NCBI RefSeq assembly: GCF_000003605.2
Contig: NW_003129361.1
Span: 1-24,804, forward strand
DNA from: Saccoglossus kowalevskii
Lineage: Eukaryota; Hemichordata; Enteropneusta; Harrimaniidae
Reading direction: 5' to 3'
Length of the DNA: 24,804 bases
Shown in pieces: positions 9,085 through 20,086 of the stretch (the stretch's first letter is position 1; every line of letters starts with the position of its first letter). The position numbers were made by a program, and so were the translations under genes. The notes below the pieces were generated by a model. That model was given only the letters and a program-made list of their open reading frames with translations, did no database searches and was not told the origin of the DNA.

Positions 9085-9461
9085 GGCTGATATCCCGCCC
9101 CCCCCCCACTCCCTATATTTAGGGGGGCCTATGCTTGTTCCCTCATTTTTTGACCCCCCCCCTATCCAGGGAAAAGAAGAAAATTTAACCCCCCTTTCAC
9201 GGGCTTTTCCGATGAATTTCACCCCCCTATCTAGGGAACTTTTCAGTCTAGAACTCCTTTTAAACCCCCCTTTTTTGTATATCTCGGGAAGTGTTTTGAA
9301 ATACACCCCCTATTTTGAGAAGCTCGGGAAAACAAGCAAAAAATACCCCCTTTTCTACGATTTTCTCGGGAACACATATCGTCAAAAAGTACCCTCTTTC
9401 CCGAGAAAATGGGAACGCGCATGCGGCCCCCTATGGATCCTGAGTGGGGGGGGGCTGATAT
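9085..9461. mobile_element. MITE-like element with C/G-run terminal inverted repeats and 9-bp direct repeats
   Basis: The direct repeat GGCTGATAT occurs at 9085-9093 and 9453-9461. It encloses 359 bp whose ends are inverted: CCCCCCCACTC at 9101-9111 mirrors GAGTGGGGGGG at 9442-9452. The symmetry continues inward, as TAGGGGGGCC (9120-9129) pairs with GGCCCCCTA (9425-9433). The interior is about eight loosely repeated units of 35-45 bp, each starting with five to eight Cs and then a TCGGGAA- or AGGGAA-like motif. No transposase is present. This looks like a non-autonomous DNA transposon; an 8-9 bp target duplication would fit hAT or Mutator-type elements. Open frames on either strand here are by-products of the repeat. 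Confidence 0.65.
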
Positions 9462-10491
9462 GCAGAGTTTTAGAACACGTCACTGCAATTTTCACGTAAC
9501 GTTCGCAATCGCTCACAGAAATAGTAGTCAAAAGGTGTGGATAACACATGCTCTAAATAATTAAAGTTGAACTGTTTTGTGAAATTTTGCGGAAAGTTCG
9601 TAAAAGCACTATTCACATGCACTTTTTACAGGAAACAAATTTGCAAGAACATCTTAAAATCTCCCTGACTGTTCTGTTTCTATGTTAGCCTCATTGTCAA
9701 ATGAGTAATTACTGTGGCCCCACCACAGCAATCTCTCATTTGAAATGTTGCTTGCATATCAGCAATTCATACGATGAACCCTTTTCAGATCGGTTGACAC
9801 GAGTATAAAATAAATAGAATATATATCACCTTGTTTGAGTTGTTGTCATGGAATATATAACCTATAAAACAACAATTTTTCGAAGCCGATCAGATAATGT
9901 TCGCGAAGTTCAATTTGTAAAATCTGTTATGGAATTAGCGCCCTCTCGCAGACACCTTGTCGGGTATTTTGTGAAAAGTGTAATTTTAACGGCGATATTT
10001 TTCGTAAGCCTTAGAATATGTTGCTACTCAACCAAATGCCAGTACTTCCGCACAACCTCGTACTCAATATTAGGATTATTTGTTATGATTTCGAATTTTC
10101 TATTCAATATATCTTTGTTACCGAACAGAATGGTAACAAACGTTGGTGACCCGGCGTTTATCTTTCCAAAGCAGAAAAATATCAATATGCCAAGTAGTGC
10201 GACCGCAGTGTATAATAGAACCAAACAATGATTACAACATGCAAACATATCATATTATACCGCATTTCGTGTTGGACTGCGAGTAGAACAAGTCCAGAAC
10301 ATTGAGGGCGTAGCTCGTCACGACAAAATTAGAAAAATTTCATCCCAATTTCTCGATCGGGTAAATACTGTAGTTTTTCATGGCTCATACTATACTTTAC
10401 AACGAATTTCTAAAAAAAAAGTACAAAATGAATAAGTATGTGGATATCAGCATTTAAAACAAAATTTATTTGTTGTTGTATTTGACGAACA
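9462..10491. other. Spacer with overlapping antisense open frames
   Basis: A 127-codon plus-strand frame (9848-10231) lies antisense to a 74-codon minus-strand frame (10248-10024). The minus-strand one starts at a true ATG and has an early 20-residue hydrophobic stretch (CLVLLYTAVALLGILIFFCF), as in a signal-anchor protein. It could be a first exon, but the donor candidate (TTG|GTTGAG) is weak and no following exon was found. I cannot assign either frame to a family. Confidence 0.2.
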
Positions 10492-10505
10492 CTGCCACCT
10501 AGTGA
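10492..10505 (-). promoter_or_regulatory. CTCF-like motif
   Basis: On the minus strand, TCACTAGGTGGCAG matches the CTCF core consensus CCASYAGRKGGCRS at 13 of 14 positions. CTCF is conserved across bilaterian animals, where it marks insulators and loop anchors. There is no proof of binding; one such match in 25 kb is noteworthy but not decisive. Confidence 0.35.
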
Positions 10506-12045
10506 CGGTAGATGACACTGCTGTCGCGTGAATCGTACCTTGTGTGACAAATTATCGGTTTACCTACAAACACGTGACAATATCACTCTTGGAAACACGA
10601 TGTTTTATATTAAAATGCGCTTAATACTTGGAACTGTGGACGGGAAATTACCCAGGATACTCGAGATCTCGTATCCGTTCAACATCAATTTCCTGTCTGT
10701 CTATATTTCTTTTCATATCCATATCATAATAAAGTGATTAGTAGATCGGGATAATATATAAAGTAACACTGAATAATAACATATGGGGTCTCTTTTGAGG
10801 CCCCCTAATGCTCTCAATTAAATCTCTCGGTGGTAAGTCAGTGGAGTTTGCTATTATTAAGTTATGTTATCACACTGGAACATGGGGGCGTAAATGCTCA
10901 TGGGAGACGATGACTAGAAGGAATCGTAGACGCGTATGAGATTAGAGGTGATATTAAAGACCCCTTCATTGTATCACCGATTCGTATGGTTGTCATAATC
11001 CTTATAACGCATAACAGAAGATCAAAACGGTCATCCTAACACAAACAAATAAACGGTAGATGATGCGACCATCTCGTAATCAAAGAGTCAATGTGGTTAC
11101 TGTATTTTAGCACGTTTTGCTTTGACCATTACCATAGCGGTATTCGTTGTATGGATTAATGAAAACACCAATGCGATTTCGCTTCGAATTACCGCTAAGG
11201 GAGGGGGCAAGGGGGATAGCTGGCAGGTTACAAGAAATAAAAAGGCATTTTACGTTTTTACAGGAAATAAAATGAAAGTTCCATTGACAGTAAAATATAG
11301 GTTTTTACACTTTACAGATAAAGTGAATTCCTAATTACATTTTACATTTTTATAATATTTTAGATAATTTGTGTATAAGAATCAAAATTGGAAATTGCGT
11401 ACGAAATAAGACATTTAATTTGGAAGATGCTTCATACGCTTACAAAAATAAGATCTTTGTAAAATTACAGACGAATAAATTAGCTGATTGCCTTTTACAC
11501 CTTGCCCATATCTACGAATTTACATTTTTTATTTATTTAAATTACATTCTTACGAAAATAAAAACAATAGATTACAGCTTACGAAAATGCCCCTTGCCGA
11601 CCCTCCGCTTAGTATCTATAGGTTAATATGTAGACAAAAACATAGAAGGTCCGATGGTGAAAACTGGTAGTAACGAATACTGCCGTTGTCGAAACAACAC
11701 TTTTATTTTACGATAAATTGAAAACAATTATTTAAATATACTCATAAATAATCACCCACAATGCGTTGCACTCTTCAAATATAAATTTATGTGGTGATCT
11801 CGGGGTAGCATGTGCAGCGTTAGATATGCAATTGTCACGGTCGCTACCGTGACTAGTTTTGAAGTATTTAATTATTAGTTATAATTTATTGAATAAGTGC
11901 AGTCTGTGTATACCGGACTGTTCTCAACATAGAACGTCAGTAGTTTGAGTAAATATAGTATAATGACCATGCCAGCTTGCCACAGTGCGCAGTCGCTGTA
12001 ACTTGCACTATTCTTAGGAGCGGCATTTTCACCGCCTGTCAACCA
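10506..12045. other. Gene-free AT-rich spacer
   Basis: Short open frames at 11122-11334 and 11369-11626 have biased, low-complexity compositions and no recognisable domain. A perfect 8-bp hairpin GTCACGGT/ACCGTGAC with a 4-nt loop lies at 11834-11853. Otherwise nothing notable. Confidence 0.4.
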
Positions 12046-12220
12046 TCACCGGCGAAAACAAATGTCGAGAACTCTCAGAAAACTGTACGTTGGGCTTGTT
12101 GTTGAGACTCTCCTGAACGTTATAACAGTACCACCCATATACGTGCAACACATACAAATTTGGTTGATCTGAAATACCTCAAAGTTGAGATATCTCGACT
12201 AGTGCTGTTTTCACCGGCGC
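12046..12220. repeat. Inverted-repeat (MITE-like) segment
   Basis: The left arm CACCGGCGAAAACA followed by GTCGAGA (12046-12069) is mirrored by TCTCGAC and then TGTTTTCACCGGCG (about 12193-12220). There are two mismatches and unequal spacers within the arms. A further TTTTCACCGCC copy lies just outside at 12027-12037, and GAGATATCTC (12187-12196) is a perfect palindrome at the right arm. The arrangement resembles a decayed small foldback or MITE. No target duplication was found. Confidence 0.4.
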
Positions 12221-14455
12221 TCTACAGTAGCTTGTAAAAAATTCGTACACGATTCTTTGGTTTGGTATTGGAGACCTTAAACTTGATGAAGTAAGAAATA
12301 ACAGATTCGGTTTATACTGGGGTTTCTTGCTTGTCATCATTAAAAAATAAACGACTGTCGCGGTGATGGCGCTTTCAGTACGATTTCAAAAGTCTTATGA
12401 GAATGTTTCTTGAAAGTAACTATTGTCAATAAGTTCAAAAATGAACAACAACAAAATAGGTCTATGAACTCGTTTCCATGGAGATTGTATTCTTAGATTG
12501 TCATAATGATAAGATGGAAAATTTGTAAACTCTGACTTGTAAAGAAAACACCGGCGACCCCCAAATTTTGATATTTTAAAATATATTGCTATGGAATTCA
12601 TTCACTGAATTTTAATACAAATAATTTGGTATGTGAAATTGACTTGAGGAACATTCTACTATAACCATGGTAACAGCATGGTTCGTAGATTCGTTCGACG
12701 TTTGCTGTCGAATCGCTGTCACGTCGAGACAATCAGGGAGATACCCCGGTTATAGTTGATTGTGGTGTATACCTCAGACTGTACTATACAGTTATTGAAA
12801 TTACAATAATTAAATTTAATATTAGTACAAACATAAGAGTAAACGTCATCGTAATGGTTTACGTTATACTCATAGTATACTCTTCATTTTATATATGTTT
12901 TGCCAGATTTTGCATTTTCAAAACATGGGTGTGTAATGCCGAGGAGGATGTCAACTGGGAGAGAAGATCCACGTCAGGAAATTCCGTTAAGAACTCATCT
13001 CATGACATGATTGATGGTGACGTCACTCGTCAATCACGATGATTAAGGTGCAATTTGAATAATAGAAGCTTAGTTTATTATGCTTATGGTGGATTTGTTT
13101 GAACATTGTGGTTACGATACGCTTATCTTGAATAAGCAGTCTTGTTAAAAAGTGTGGAATTATAATGGTGCAGCATACATACCAGACAAACAGTGCTACT
13201 CATCATTACTCTATCATCAAGAGCGCCAAGAGAATTGAGATTATTTTTACTAATTAGATTTCTTTTGTAAATCACGAGACAGTTTTCCGGCATCTACATT
13301 TTTATCCATTTAACTGCCATAAAATTAGGCGGGAGTTGTCATGGCAGCTATACTCCCTTTGACGCAATGGAGCCAAAAAGACGCCAGTTTGTCGTCATGG
13401 AATATATCCCAACGAATGATTTTAATGTTTCCTGGAGATAATCATACCCAGTGGTGTCCGAGGTGATCGTCATGATATTGACGGCGGTGTGTCACAGGAC
13501 CATAATCACACGAACGGAAAAATCGCGTATTACGGGATAACATCGTCAAACCAGTTGATATTTTTTTGTAAAACTGCTGTTGTTTAATGAGTCATGGACA
13601 ATTAACACCACAAAGTTCTTTTAACGTCGTTTCTTCGCCTGTTTTAGCGAAACACAAGCACATTCTCAGTAGTATGAACATGTGCAAACTCGCCAAAGTC
13701 GTGACACGGGTGTCGTCGTCGATTCGGCAGATACTGAATTCATCTTGTCTGACTAAGATGTATTACAAAAACGACAAGCTGACCCACAACAGAATCTCAC
13801 CTCTATTTCGAAAACAACGATCACACAACACTCCGCGAAGCTCCTCAGTTTCTTACGAAATAACGGTTTATCAAGTTTACCGTTGGAAGGCCGTGTATCC
13901 TAATTCCCCCTACTTGCCACTCCAAACGTGACCCACACACTCAATATGATTCTAATCATTTCGTCTTAGGGTATGATTACAAGTACACTGAAATGCACTC
14001 AACTGACAATGCGGTGACAGAGATTAATAACTTCCAATGTGTAAAATGGACAGTTTATTTGTCGCCTTATAACGTAGTATCCTCTATTCCATCTTGCCGT
14101 ATATGGAACCATTGACAGCCACGCTGCATCAAAGTCATGACACTGCCATTGTCTAACAAGCACTGTATAGGCAGGGCACGCCGTTTTGGTACAGGAATGC
14201 AAAGTTGTGATCAATGTATTTTTTGTTGATATCGTTCACACTTGTACGCCCTAGATGACATGTCACAAAGACACTATAATATTACACGAATAAAGTGACA
14301 ATAGAGAACATGTGCGAAAGATCAATCATCTGAAGCAAGAATTCCTGTGCTAAACTGAAGAATACTATATAACCTGTTACTAGAAGCGCAATTCTCCACC
14401 ACTGCTGCAAAATACTTATCCTTACCATCGTCCTAACCTACTTGCCTCTAGCTAT
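12221..14455. other. Gene-free spacer with two unremarkable ATG frames
   Basis: A 62-codon frame at 12854-13042 has a hydrophobic start (VYVILIVYSSFYICFARFC) and a polar tail. A 114-codon frame at 13587-13931 is serine- and lysine-rich. Neither resembles a known family, and the lengths are about what chance gives across six frames. A perfect CRE palindrome, TGACGTCA, lies at 13018-13025. Confidence 0.25.
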
Positions 14456-14531
14456 TTATTAATATGTCTTCTTATTAATATGTCGAACCAGAGGTACATT
14501 AAAGTACGGTAATGTACCTCTGGTCGAACCA
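14456..14531. repeat. Tandem 13-mer next to a 15-bp perfect hairpin with flanking direct repeats
   Basis: TTATTAATATGTC occurs twice, at 14456-14468 and 14472-14484. It is followed by a hairpin whose 15-bp perfect stem (ACCAGAGGTACATTA, 14487-14501, with its complement 14510-14524) closes an 8-nt loop. TCGAACCA is directly repeated at 14483-14490 and 14524-14531, overlapping the stem ends. It could be a tiny foldback insertion or a regulatory dyad; there is no coding association. Confidence 0.6.
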
Positions 14532-15060
14532 AGATCTGTCCCAAAATATGGTCTTTTCTCAAACCATAACATTCGTCAATAATATTTTAGTTATCTGGGA
14601 CTGGTGAAGAGTTCTTCCCAAAATTACTGTTGTCATGACATCCGGATCACAATCATTCAAAACATTTTTCATAACCTTATCCCGGCCTGCAGACAGAAAG
14701 ACAAACGAACAGAAGAACAAACCAACACCGAGAAAAGCAGATAATACATGGAACTCGGACAACAAAGGAAAATGCAAATAATCCTAATATGGTACTTTTA
14801 AAACACAATAAAACAAACAACTTGGAATCCATGAAAGAGCTGATAACAGACAACAGCTGTCACGAATTAACCATTTAGAAAGTACGACACATGCAACCTA
14901 AAACTTTAGTAGAAGACAGACTATGTAAACACTGCAGGAGATTGTAGATAAACGAACCATGTATCATGCAAACTAGAATGATAAGTGACGGCATCATTTC
15001 CAAATTTAAAAAAAAAAGATCAATTCCCCATTCTAAATATAAATAAACACAGTTAGATGC
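14532..15060. other. Spacer with an isolated splice-acceptor-like signal
   Basis: On the minus strand a long pyrimidine tract ending in CTGTCTGCAG (about 14686-14720) precedes an open stretch reading RDKVMKNVLNDCDPDVMTT before a weak GTAATT donor. This is the layout of a small exon, but the peptide matches no family I recognise and no partner exon was found. Confidence 0.15.
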
Positions 15061-15160
15061 AGTTTCTATATATTTATTTGTCTGTCTGTCTGTCTGTTTA
15101 TTTATTGTTTGTTGGTTAGTTTAAACATGGACAGTATAATGTCCATGATTTAAACAGGAT
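15061..15160. repeat. (CTGT)n tract and bulged hairpin
   Basis: A short TTTATTTG(TCTG)4-type tract at about 15072-15108 is followed by a hairpin at 15119-15155. In the hairpin, GTTTAAACATGGACA pairs with TGTCCATGATTTAAAC, with a single bulged base and a 6-nt loop. Simple repeats beside such stems often mark ends of short mobile elements, but no boundaries could be set. Confidence 0.5.
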
Positions 15161-16390
15161 GACTGAGTTACAACAACTATTGTTTAGTTTGTGCCACAGA
15201 CGTCTAATATTCCATTTCTAGAGCAAATGCGAATACAATCAATACGTTTACATCCGTTCGGTCAATACTCAATATCACATCCATATAACTGGTATTTATC
15301 ATGTAGAAATGTAACTATGTATGCATAATGCATTTATAGCTGGAAGTCATAATTCTCGCTGTCTTATTTGTAATGTACAATTTATCACTATATAGTCCTA
15401 TTTGTCTTTGCTGTTATTAAATAATAATAAAGTCGAATTTCTGAGAATTGAATATAAATTAAATAACAATTTAAATGATGCTGTATTGACAACAATATTT
15501 TAAAGATTTTAAATTTTGAAGCAATATTTATGTAGTAAATAAAAAATATTACTTTGTCTAGAATTCAATAATTAGTTCGTAGCCCAGTAAATAACATTAC
15601 TGCGATATGTGTGAACACGTGCGCATATGCCCAAATGGTATTTTTTTTCCTTAATATGTTTTCAGCTTCTACCTATGCCACTCTTGACCGCTGCATTGTC
15701 ATGGTAACGTGAATAACAGGTCACTCAAGATTCGCCAAGCACATAGGACAATCATGGCATAAATACATCTGATTTTAAATTTCAATGAATTTGCCTATGT
15801 CTATGATGAGTTAATCGCCAATTTTACGACGATTTATTCTCTGAACGTCTCTGCTCTACTGATCGACACAGTCGAAGAGTCTTGAACTGAAATGATAAAA
15901 AATACTTAGAAAGTTTTGATCAAATTAGGCCTCACGTCAAATACGGTAATTTACGGCCGATGAGATTGAGCGGAAGACGCTATTTGCAGGGGACACGTCG
16001 ATTAATTATATCAGTATGCGGGGTTTAGAATTTCTATTACTTTATCATTTAACATTGCGAAGAGTAATTACCAGTCCTTGTTGTTGCCGGCACACGATTT
16101 ACAACAATACTGGCGACAAATCTATCACAATTATAGAGGTTCTGAGCCGATATACTGACTAATTTTACAACATGTCTTTTGAAGCTTAATTCTTTACAGG
16201 AACACCAGTCGATTGAGAAACGGAAACGAAATGTTAAAGTGGGCAGGTAAACTTATGCGCGCTCACACCACACATATACAATGTATTGAAATAAATGGTC
16301 ATTTATCAATATCACCGTTGAAAAATAAACTACGTTTTCCTGAATAATTACGAGCGCGTTTCACTTCTTTGTTGCCATCTGCGGTGCCCA
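15161..16390. other. Gene-free AT-rich spacer
   Basis: No open frame or conserved motif with coding character. An exact RFX X-box consensus match at 15695-15708 is within chance expectation. Nothing else is seen. Confidence 0.4.
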
Positions 16391-16407
16391 GCTAACCATT
16401 ACACCAT
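16391..16407 (-). repeat. tRNA box-A fragment (probable SINE head or tRNA pseudogene)
   Basis: On the minus strand, ATGGTGTAATGGTTAGC is the box A/D-arm sequence of animal tRNA-Gln/Glu type genes. The rest of a tRNA does not follow: no acceptor stem, anticodon arm or good box B can be drawn. This is most likely the head of a degraded tRNA-derived SINE. Confidence 0.45.
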
Positions 16408-16579
16408 TGTGCTAACTAGGCTGAAAACATATTCCCTGAATTCGGGCGGGAAAATTGCTGCCTGTCCCACGAGCTGTGCAAAACCGATACTTGGTATAGA
16501 TGGTTTGGCAAATAAAACAAATTAAAGACAAACAACGATCACGATATAATATACAAACAGACACACTCACATTATTAAC

Positions 16580-16694
16580 TTAAAGCCCGGTGGTCGTCGC
16601 GCATGGAAATAAACAGTGTATTTTACACGCGTTGTATACGTCGCTATGAGTTCCCTATCGAACAGGACGCGGCGCGACGACTACCGCCCTTTAA
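16580..16694. mobile_element. 107-bp piggyBac-type MITE flanked by TTAA
   Basis: TTAA occurs at 16580-16583 and 16691-16694, directly bordering 19-bp terminal inverted repeats. AGCCCGGTGGTCGTCGCGC (16584-16602) and the complement of 16672-16690 match at 16 of 19 positions. The element is much richer in G+C and CpG than its surroundings and has no coding capacity. TTAA target duplication is the signature of piggyBac-superfamily transposition, so a non-autonomous piggyBac-like element is the best explanation. Confidence 0.6.
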
Positions 16695-17392
16695 TTAAAA
16701 ACTTAACCAACGTAACGCAAGTCAGAAATTATAACACCTTTGTATACGGTCATCTTTAATACTGTCTTATACATATAAACGCAACCCACATTTACTTCAA
16801 TATAGATACAAGTGTGCCAACATCGTTATAACATATTCTAATGATATTTTGAATTTGATTAATTGTACTTATGGTGAGCGTGGGTGAACGCGGGCGTCTA
16901 ACACTGGCACAGAGCAATATTTCTTTTCCTGGATGATGTTCCTCGCTGTATATTTTTGTTTTCTCATTTTCCGTTTTTTTTTTTTTTAATATTCAGGTGG
17001 AATACTTGTTCTTGCGTAAAATATCTCGTATTCAAATTCGCTGCCTTCCACCTGATATTATCTGATGGTCCTTGCTAATTACTGGCGGAATAGCTTGAAC
17101 TGACGCCCTCGTGTTTGGGAAATACCTGTAAAGCTGCTAATTTCGCTTAGCACCCATGTTGTAATGTCCCGTAATTCTACCAAATTCGGGAATATGTGCG
17201 CATATGAATGTTGAATTGAGAACATACACGGCGCAATGTTGTGCTATGACGTGTGGCGATATACAACTGACATATTTGTAAGAACGTCAAATATTCGTAC
17301 ATCTCGCGATGGCAACAAGGATAACACAATTGCCCTTAAAATCACGTATCGAATATGTCAAATGCATAAATTTGAAAAACGTGTTGCTAAAC
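16695..17392. other. Gene-free spacer
   Basis: Contains a T14 run (16974-16987) and otherwise unstructured AT-rich sequence leading into the minisatellite. The open frames near 17236-17490 run into the repeat array and have no coding features. Confidence 0.4.
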
Positions 17393-17892
17393 ACGTGCGC
17401 CTTTCACATGAAGTTACACGTATACCTTTCACATGCAGTGATACGTGCGCCTTTCACATGCAGTAATACGTGCGCCTTTCATATGCAGTAATACGTGCAC
17501 CTTTCACATGCAGTAATACGTGCGCCTTTCACATGCAGTAATACATGCGCCTTTCATATGCAGTAATACGTGCGCCTTTCACATGCAGTAATACGTGCGT
17601 CTTTCACATGCAGTAATACGTGCGCCTTTCACGTGTAGTAATACGTGTACATTTCACATGCAGTAATACGTGCATCTTTCACATGCAGTAATACGCGCGC
17701 CTTTCACATGCAGTAATACGCGCGCCTTTCACATGCAGTAATACGTGCACCTTTCACATGCAGTAATACGTGCGCCTTTCACGTGTAGTAATACGTGCAC
17801 CTTTCACATGCAGTAATACGTGCACCTTTCACATGCAGTAATTCGCTTACCTTTGTATTGCTGTAATGCGTGCGTCTTTCATGTTCGGTAAT
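17393..17892. repeat. Minisatellite, 20 units of exactly 25 bp
   Basis: Twenty consecutive units with a core of CCTTTCACATGCAGTAAT preceded by ACGTGCG keep a perfect 25-bp register over 500 bp without a single insertion or deletion. Most units differ by 0-3 substitutions. The two rightmost units and the first two at the left edge are more diverged, as expected for decay at array edges. Units 10 and 16 (starting 17618 and 17768) share the same CACGTGTAG variant, hinting at a multi-unit duplication. The unit is not a multiple of three and contains TAA, so the array is not coding. Confidence 0.97.
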
Positions 17893-20086
17893 GCGTGTAA
17901 CGTAACCGTACAAACTTTACATCACTCATCGACAAGCTTTGTATTGTTATTTAATGCATAACTTTTAAATAGTATTTATTAGTTAGTTCCTAAGTGGTCT
18001 AGTCCGCAAGTAATTAATTGGTCAGTTATGCGTATAATAGTAAAAAAACAGTGCAGTGAACGAGAATCGACCGATATGCCATACAGCATCTTCCGATCCC
18101 TTGGGAGAATCCATGACAAGTGTAACTGAGAGGCCCATGCCCAGGGCTGAAAGCAGGCTCTAAATATTTAACTGTAAATTAACTTTGCCAAAACATCCCT
18201 TCTTGATTAATTCTTTTCCGGCGAAATTATTCAACACAATACGAGCTCTTTATTTAAGGTTTCCGAATACCGCTGCCAACAAGTGAGCTCAAATTCCCGT
18301 TACCAGGAGACCGAATGAAGAAGATGAAGAAATCGATGTTTAGCATATTGTTTGCATGGTGATTTCCGAGCAATATAGGAGACTCTGTTACTGTCGTTCT
18401 AACTGATAGATGCGTTCGCCGCAATTACATCTGCACGTGCTTAATTCAAATGATGACACAGTTCTCCGTTTTGATACATCAAATTACAGGCAGTTGAGAA
18501 AAGCGCCTTTCTGTGATGAGCAACGTTCCGAGTGAATAGTGTTGTTCCAATTGACAATCGATATAATAAATTATTCAATGTTTAATCAACCCAATTGCTC
18601 TTCCTAATTTTTATAAATTCCCTGTTTACCGTGAGCCAACATGGCGACTGTCTTCCTATGTCGCCAAGCAGTCTGCCCACCGCAGAAAAGGAAATAAACA
18701 CATCTCCGAAACCCGCTTCAGTTTTCCTTTCTCTCATGATCGATAGCTATTACAGCCCGCTGTAATTTCTCTTGTAATACTCAAATCTTTCGCAAATTAG
18801 AGCAATTTCAATTCTTTCGTGGACGTCATAGCCTCCAGCGATATCTGCGGCGCCAATGCGTCCCTCACAAATATTGACCATGATTGGTCGTCAGCTTGGT
18901 GCGTTGTAGGTTTATCTAATTTTACATGTTGTAACACTGTTAATATAACACATAATGGCATGTGTGGCGCATAATGACTCATGTTGACAGTAAAAGACAA
19001 TTACGTAAACTAGATAAAAGGGGTATCTTCTCTGTACAGTCAGATTTCTACATGATATTTTACATGACTTCATGAAATAGAAAATACGAAAATGGGAGAA
19101 CATTTATAAACTCATGATGTAAAATAACATGAAGATGTTGTTGTTGTTGTTGTATGGTATAGTCAGTTGTACACACACACACCATTATATACCACAACTG
19201 CAGCCAGGATATCTGCAATTGTTGAATATATCAGGTAGGGATCTACACAATAGTGGACATCGGATCGTTGGGTTAATTGAATCATTGTAAACAAGTGATT
19301 CCCTTCATGCTCATGCTCATTCGTACGGTTTCGTCGATTGCTGAAACTGAAATTACTTTTTTCTGTATTATACTCAATAGTAGATAATATTGAACCCGAA
19401 TAAAACAGCGCCCTCACATGGATGCATCGATTTCGCGGAAGATCGTCGACAGTTATCCCGAAACACGCTGAACTCATATATTCGATAGAAATGATGAAAC
19501 AGACTCTTTTATCCCCTTTAACCCGAAAGTACCCGATTGGAAGCCGAAAACTAACGACCCTTTCCAAGTTACCGGTGATATGTCATACCCATAACACGTG
19601 TACTGCTTATAGTTGTGCATTCCAACATTATTGTAGTTTTAAATTCTTTTATCTCTACTTTACTCTCTACTACTTCCGTCATCACTGTTTATTCCAAATA
19701 AAACAGTTACCGTATTTGCTCTATTATAAAGCATCTCCAATAGAAGCACATGTAAGCCAACAGTTGCATTGTATATTGATTTATTAAAATATGTATTTTG
19801 ATCATAGAAACAACTCTGTAACTTACATAAGAGCATATTATTAACACAAATCGGAAAAAAATATTAACGATATTTATACATATCTTGACCAGCAATAAGA
19901 CCGATACTTATATCTAAAATCCAAAAAACAAGACCCATTTCAGAGGTACGTCCCTATTAGGCAAGTATTGCCTCCCGGGCAAACTTCGCTCTTGTTCATT
20001 TCCCTAACCCAAAAATGACAAAATCTGTTCCCTTAATTTAGTCGTAGGTTTCACTGTAATGGCCCTTATAACGTTGTACTCATGGT
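17893..20086. other. Gene-free spacer with overlapping unrecognised frames
   Basis: Frames of 134 codons (minus strand, 19567-19163, opening at TTG) and 121 codons (plus strand, 19422-19787) overlap antisense. Neither contains a recognisable motif. Small simple repeats are present: (TTG)5 near 19138-19153 and a short (AC)n near 19171-19182. I see no other structure. Confidence 0.25.

Noticed and set aside
9082-9499. Open frames of 74 and 122 codons on opposite strands
   Set aside because: They are created by the C-run repeats of the MITE-like element; the peptides are proline-, glycine- and leucine-rich artefacts with repeated segments.
13587-13931. 114-codon ATG frame as a gene
   Set aside because: About one frame this long is expected by chance in AT-rich DNA of this size; no motif, no splice context and no homologue recognised.
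15695-15708. RFX X-box (ATTGTCATGGTAAC) as a cilia-gene promoter
   Set aside because: An exact consensus match, but about one such match is expected by chance in the window and no gene lies downstream.
17236-17491. Two overlapping frames entering the minisatellite
   Set aside because: They are closed by the TAA in the repeat unit, and the 25-bp period cannot maintain a frame.
17393-17892. CRISPR array
   Set aside because: The repeats are contiguous with no unique spacers and the DNA is eukaryotic.
19163-19787. Antisense 134- and 121-codon frames as genes
   Set aside because: The longer opens only at TTG, neither has recognisable domains, and the lengths are near chance expectation.
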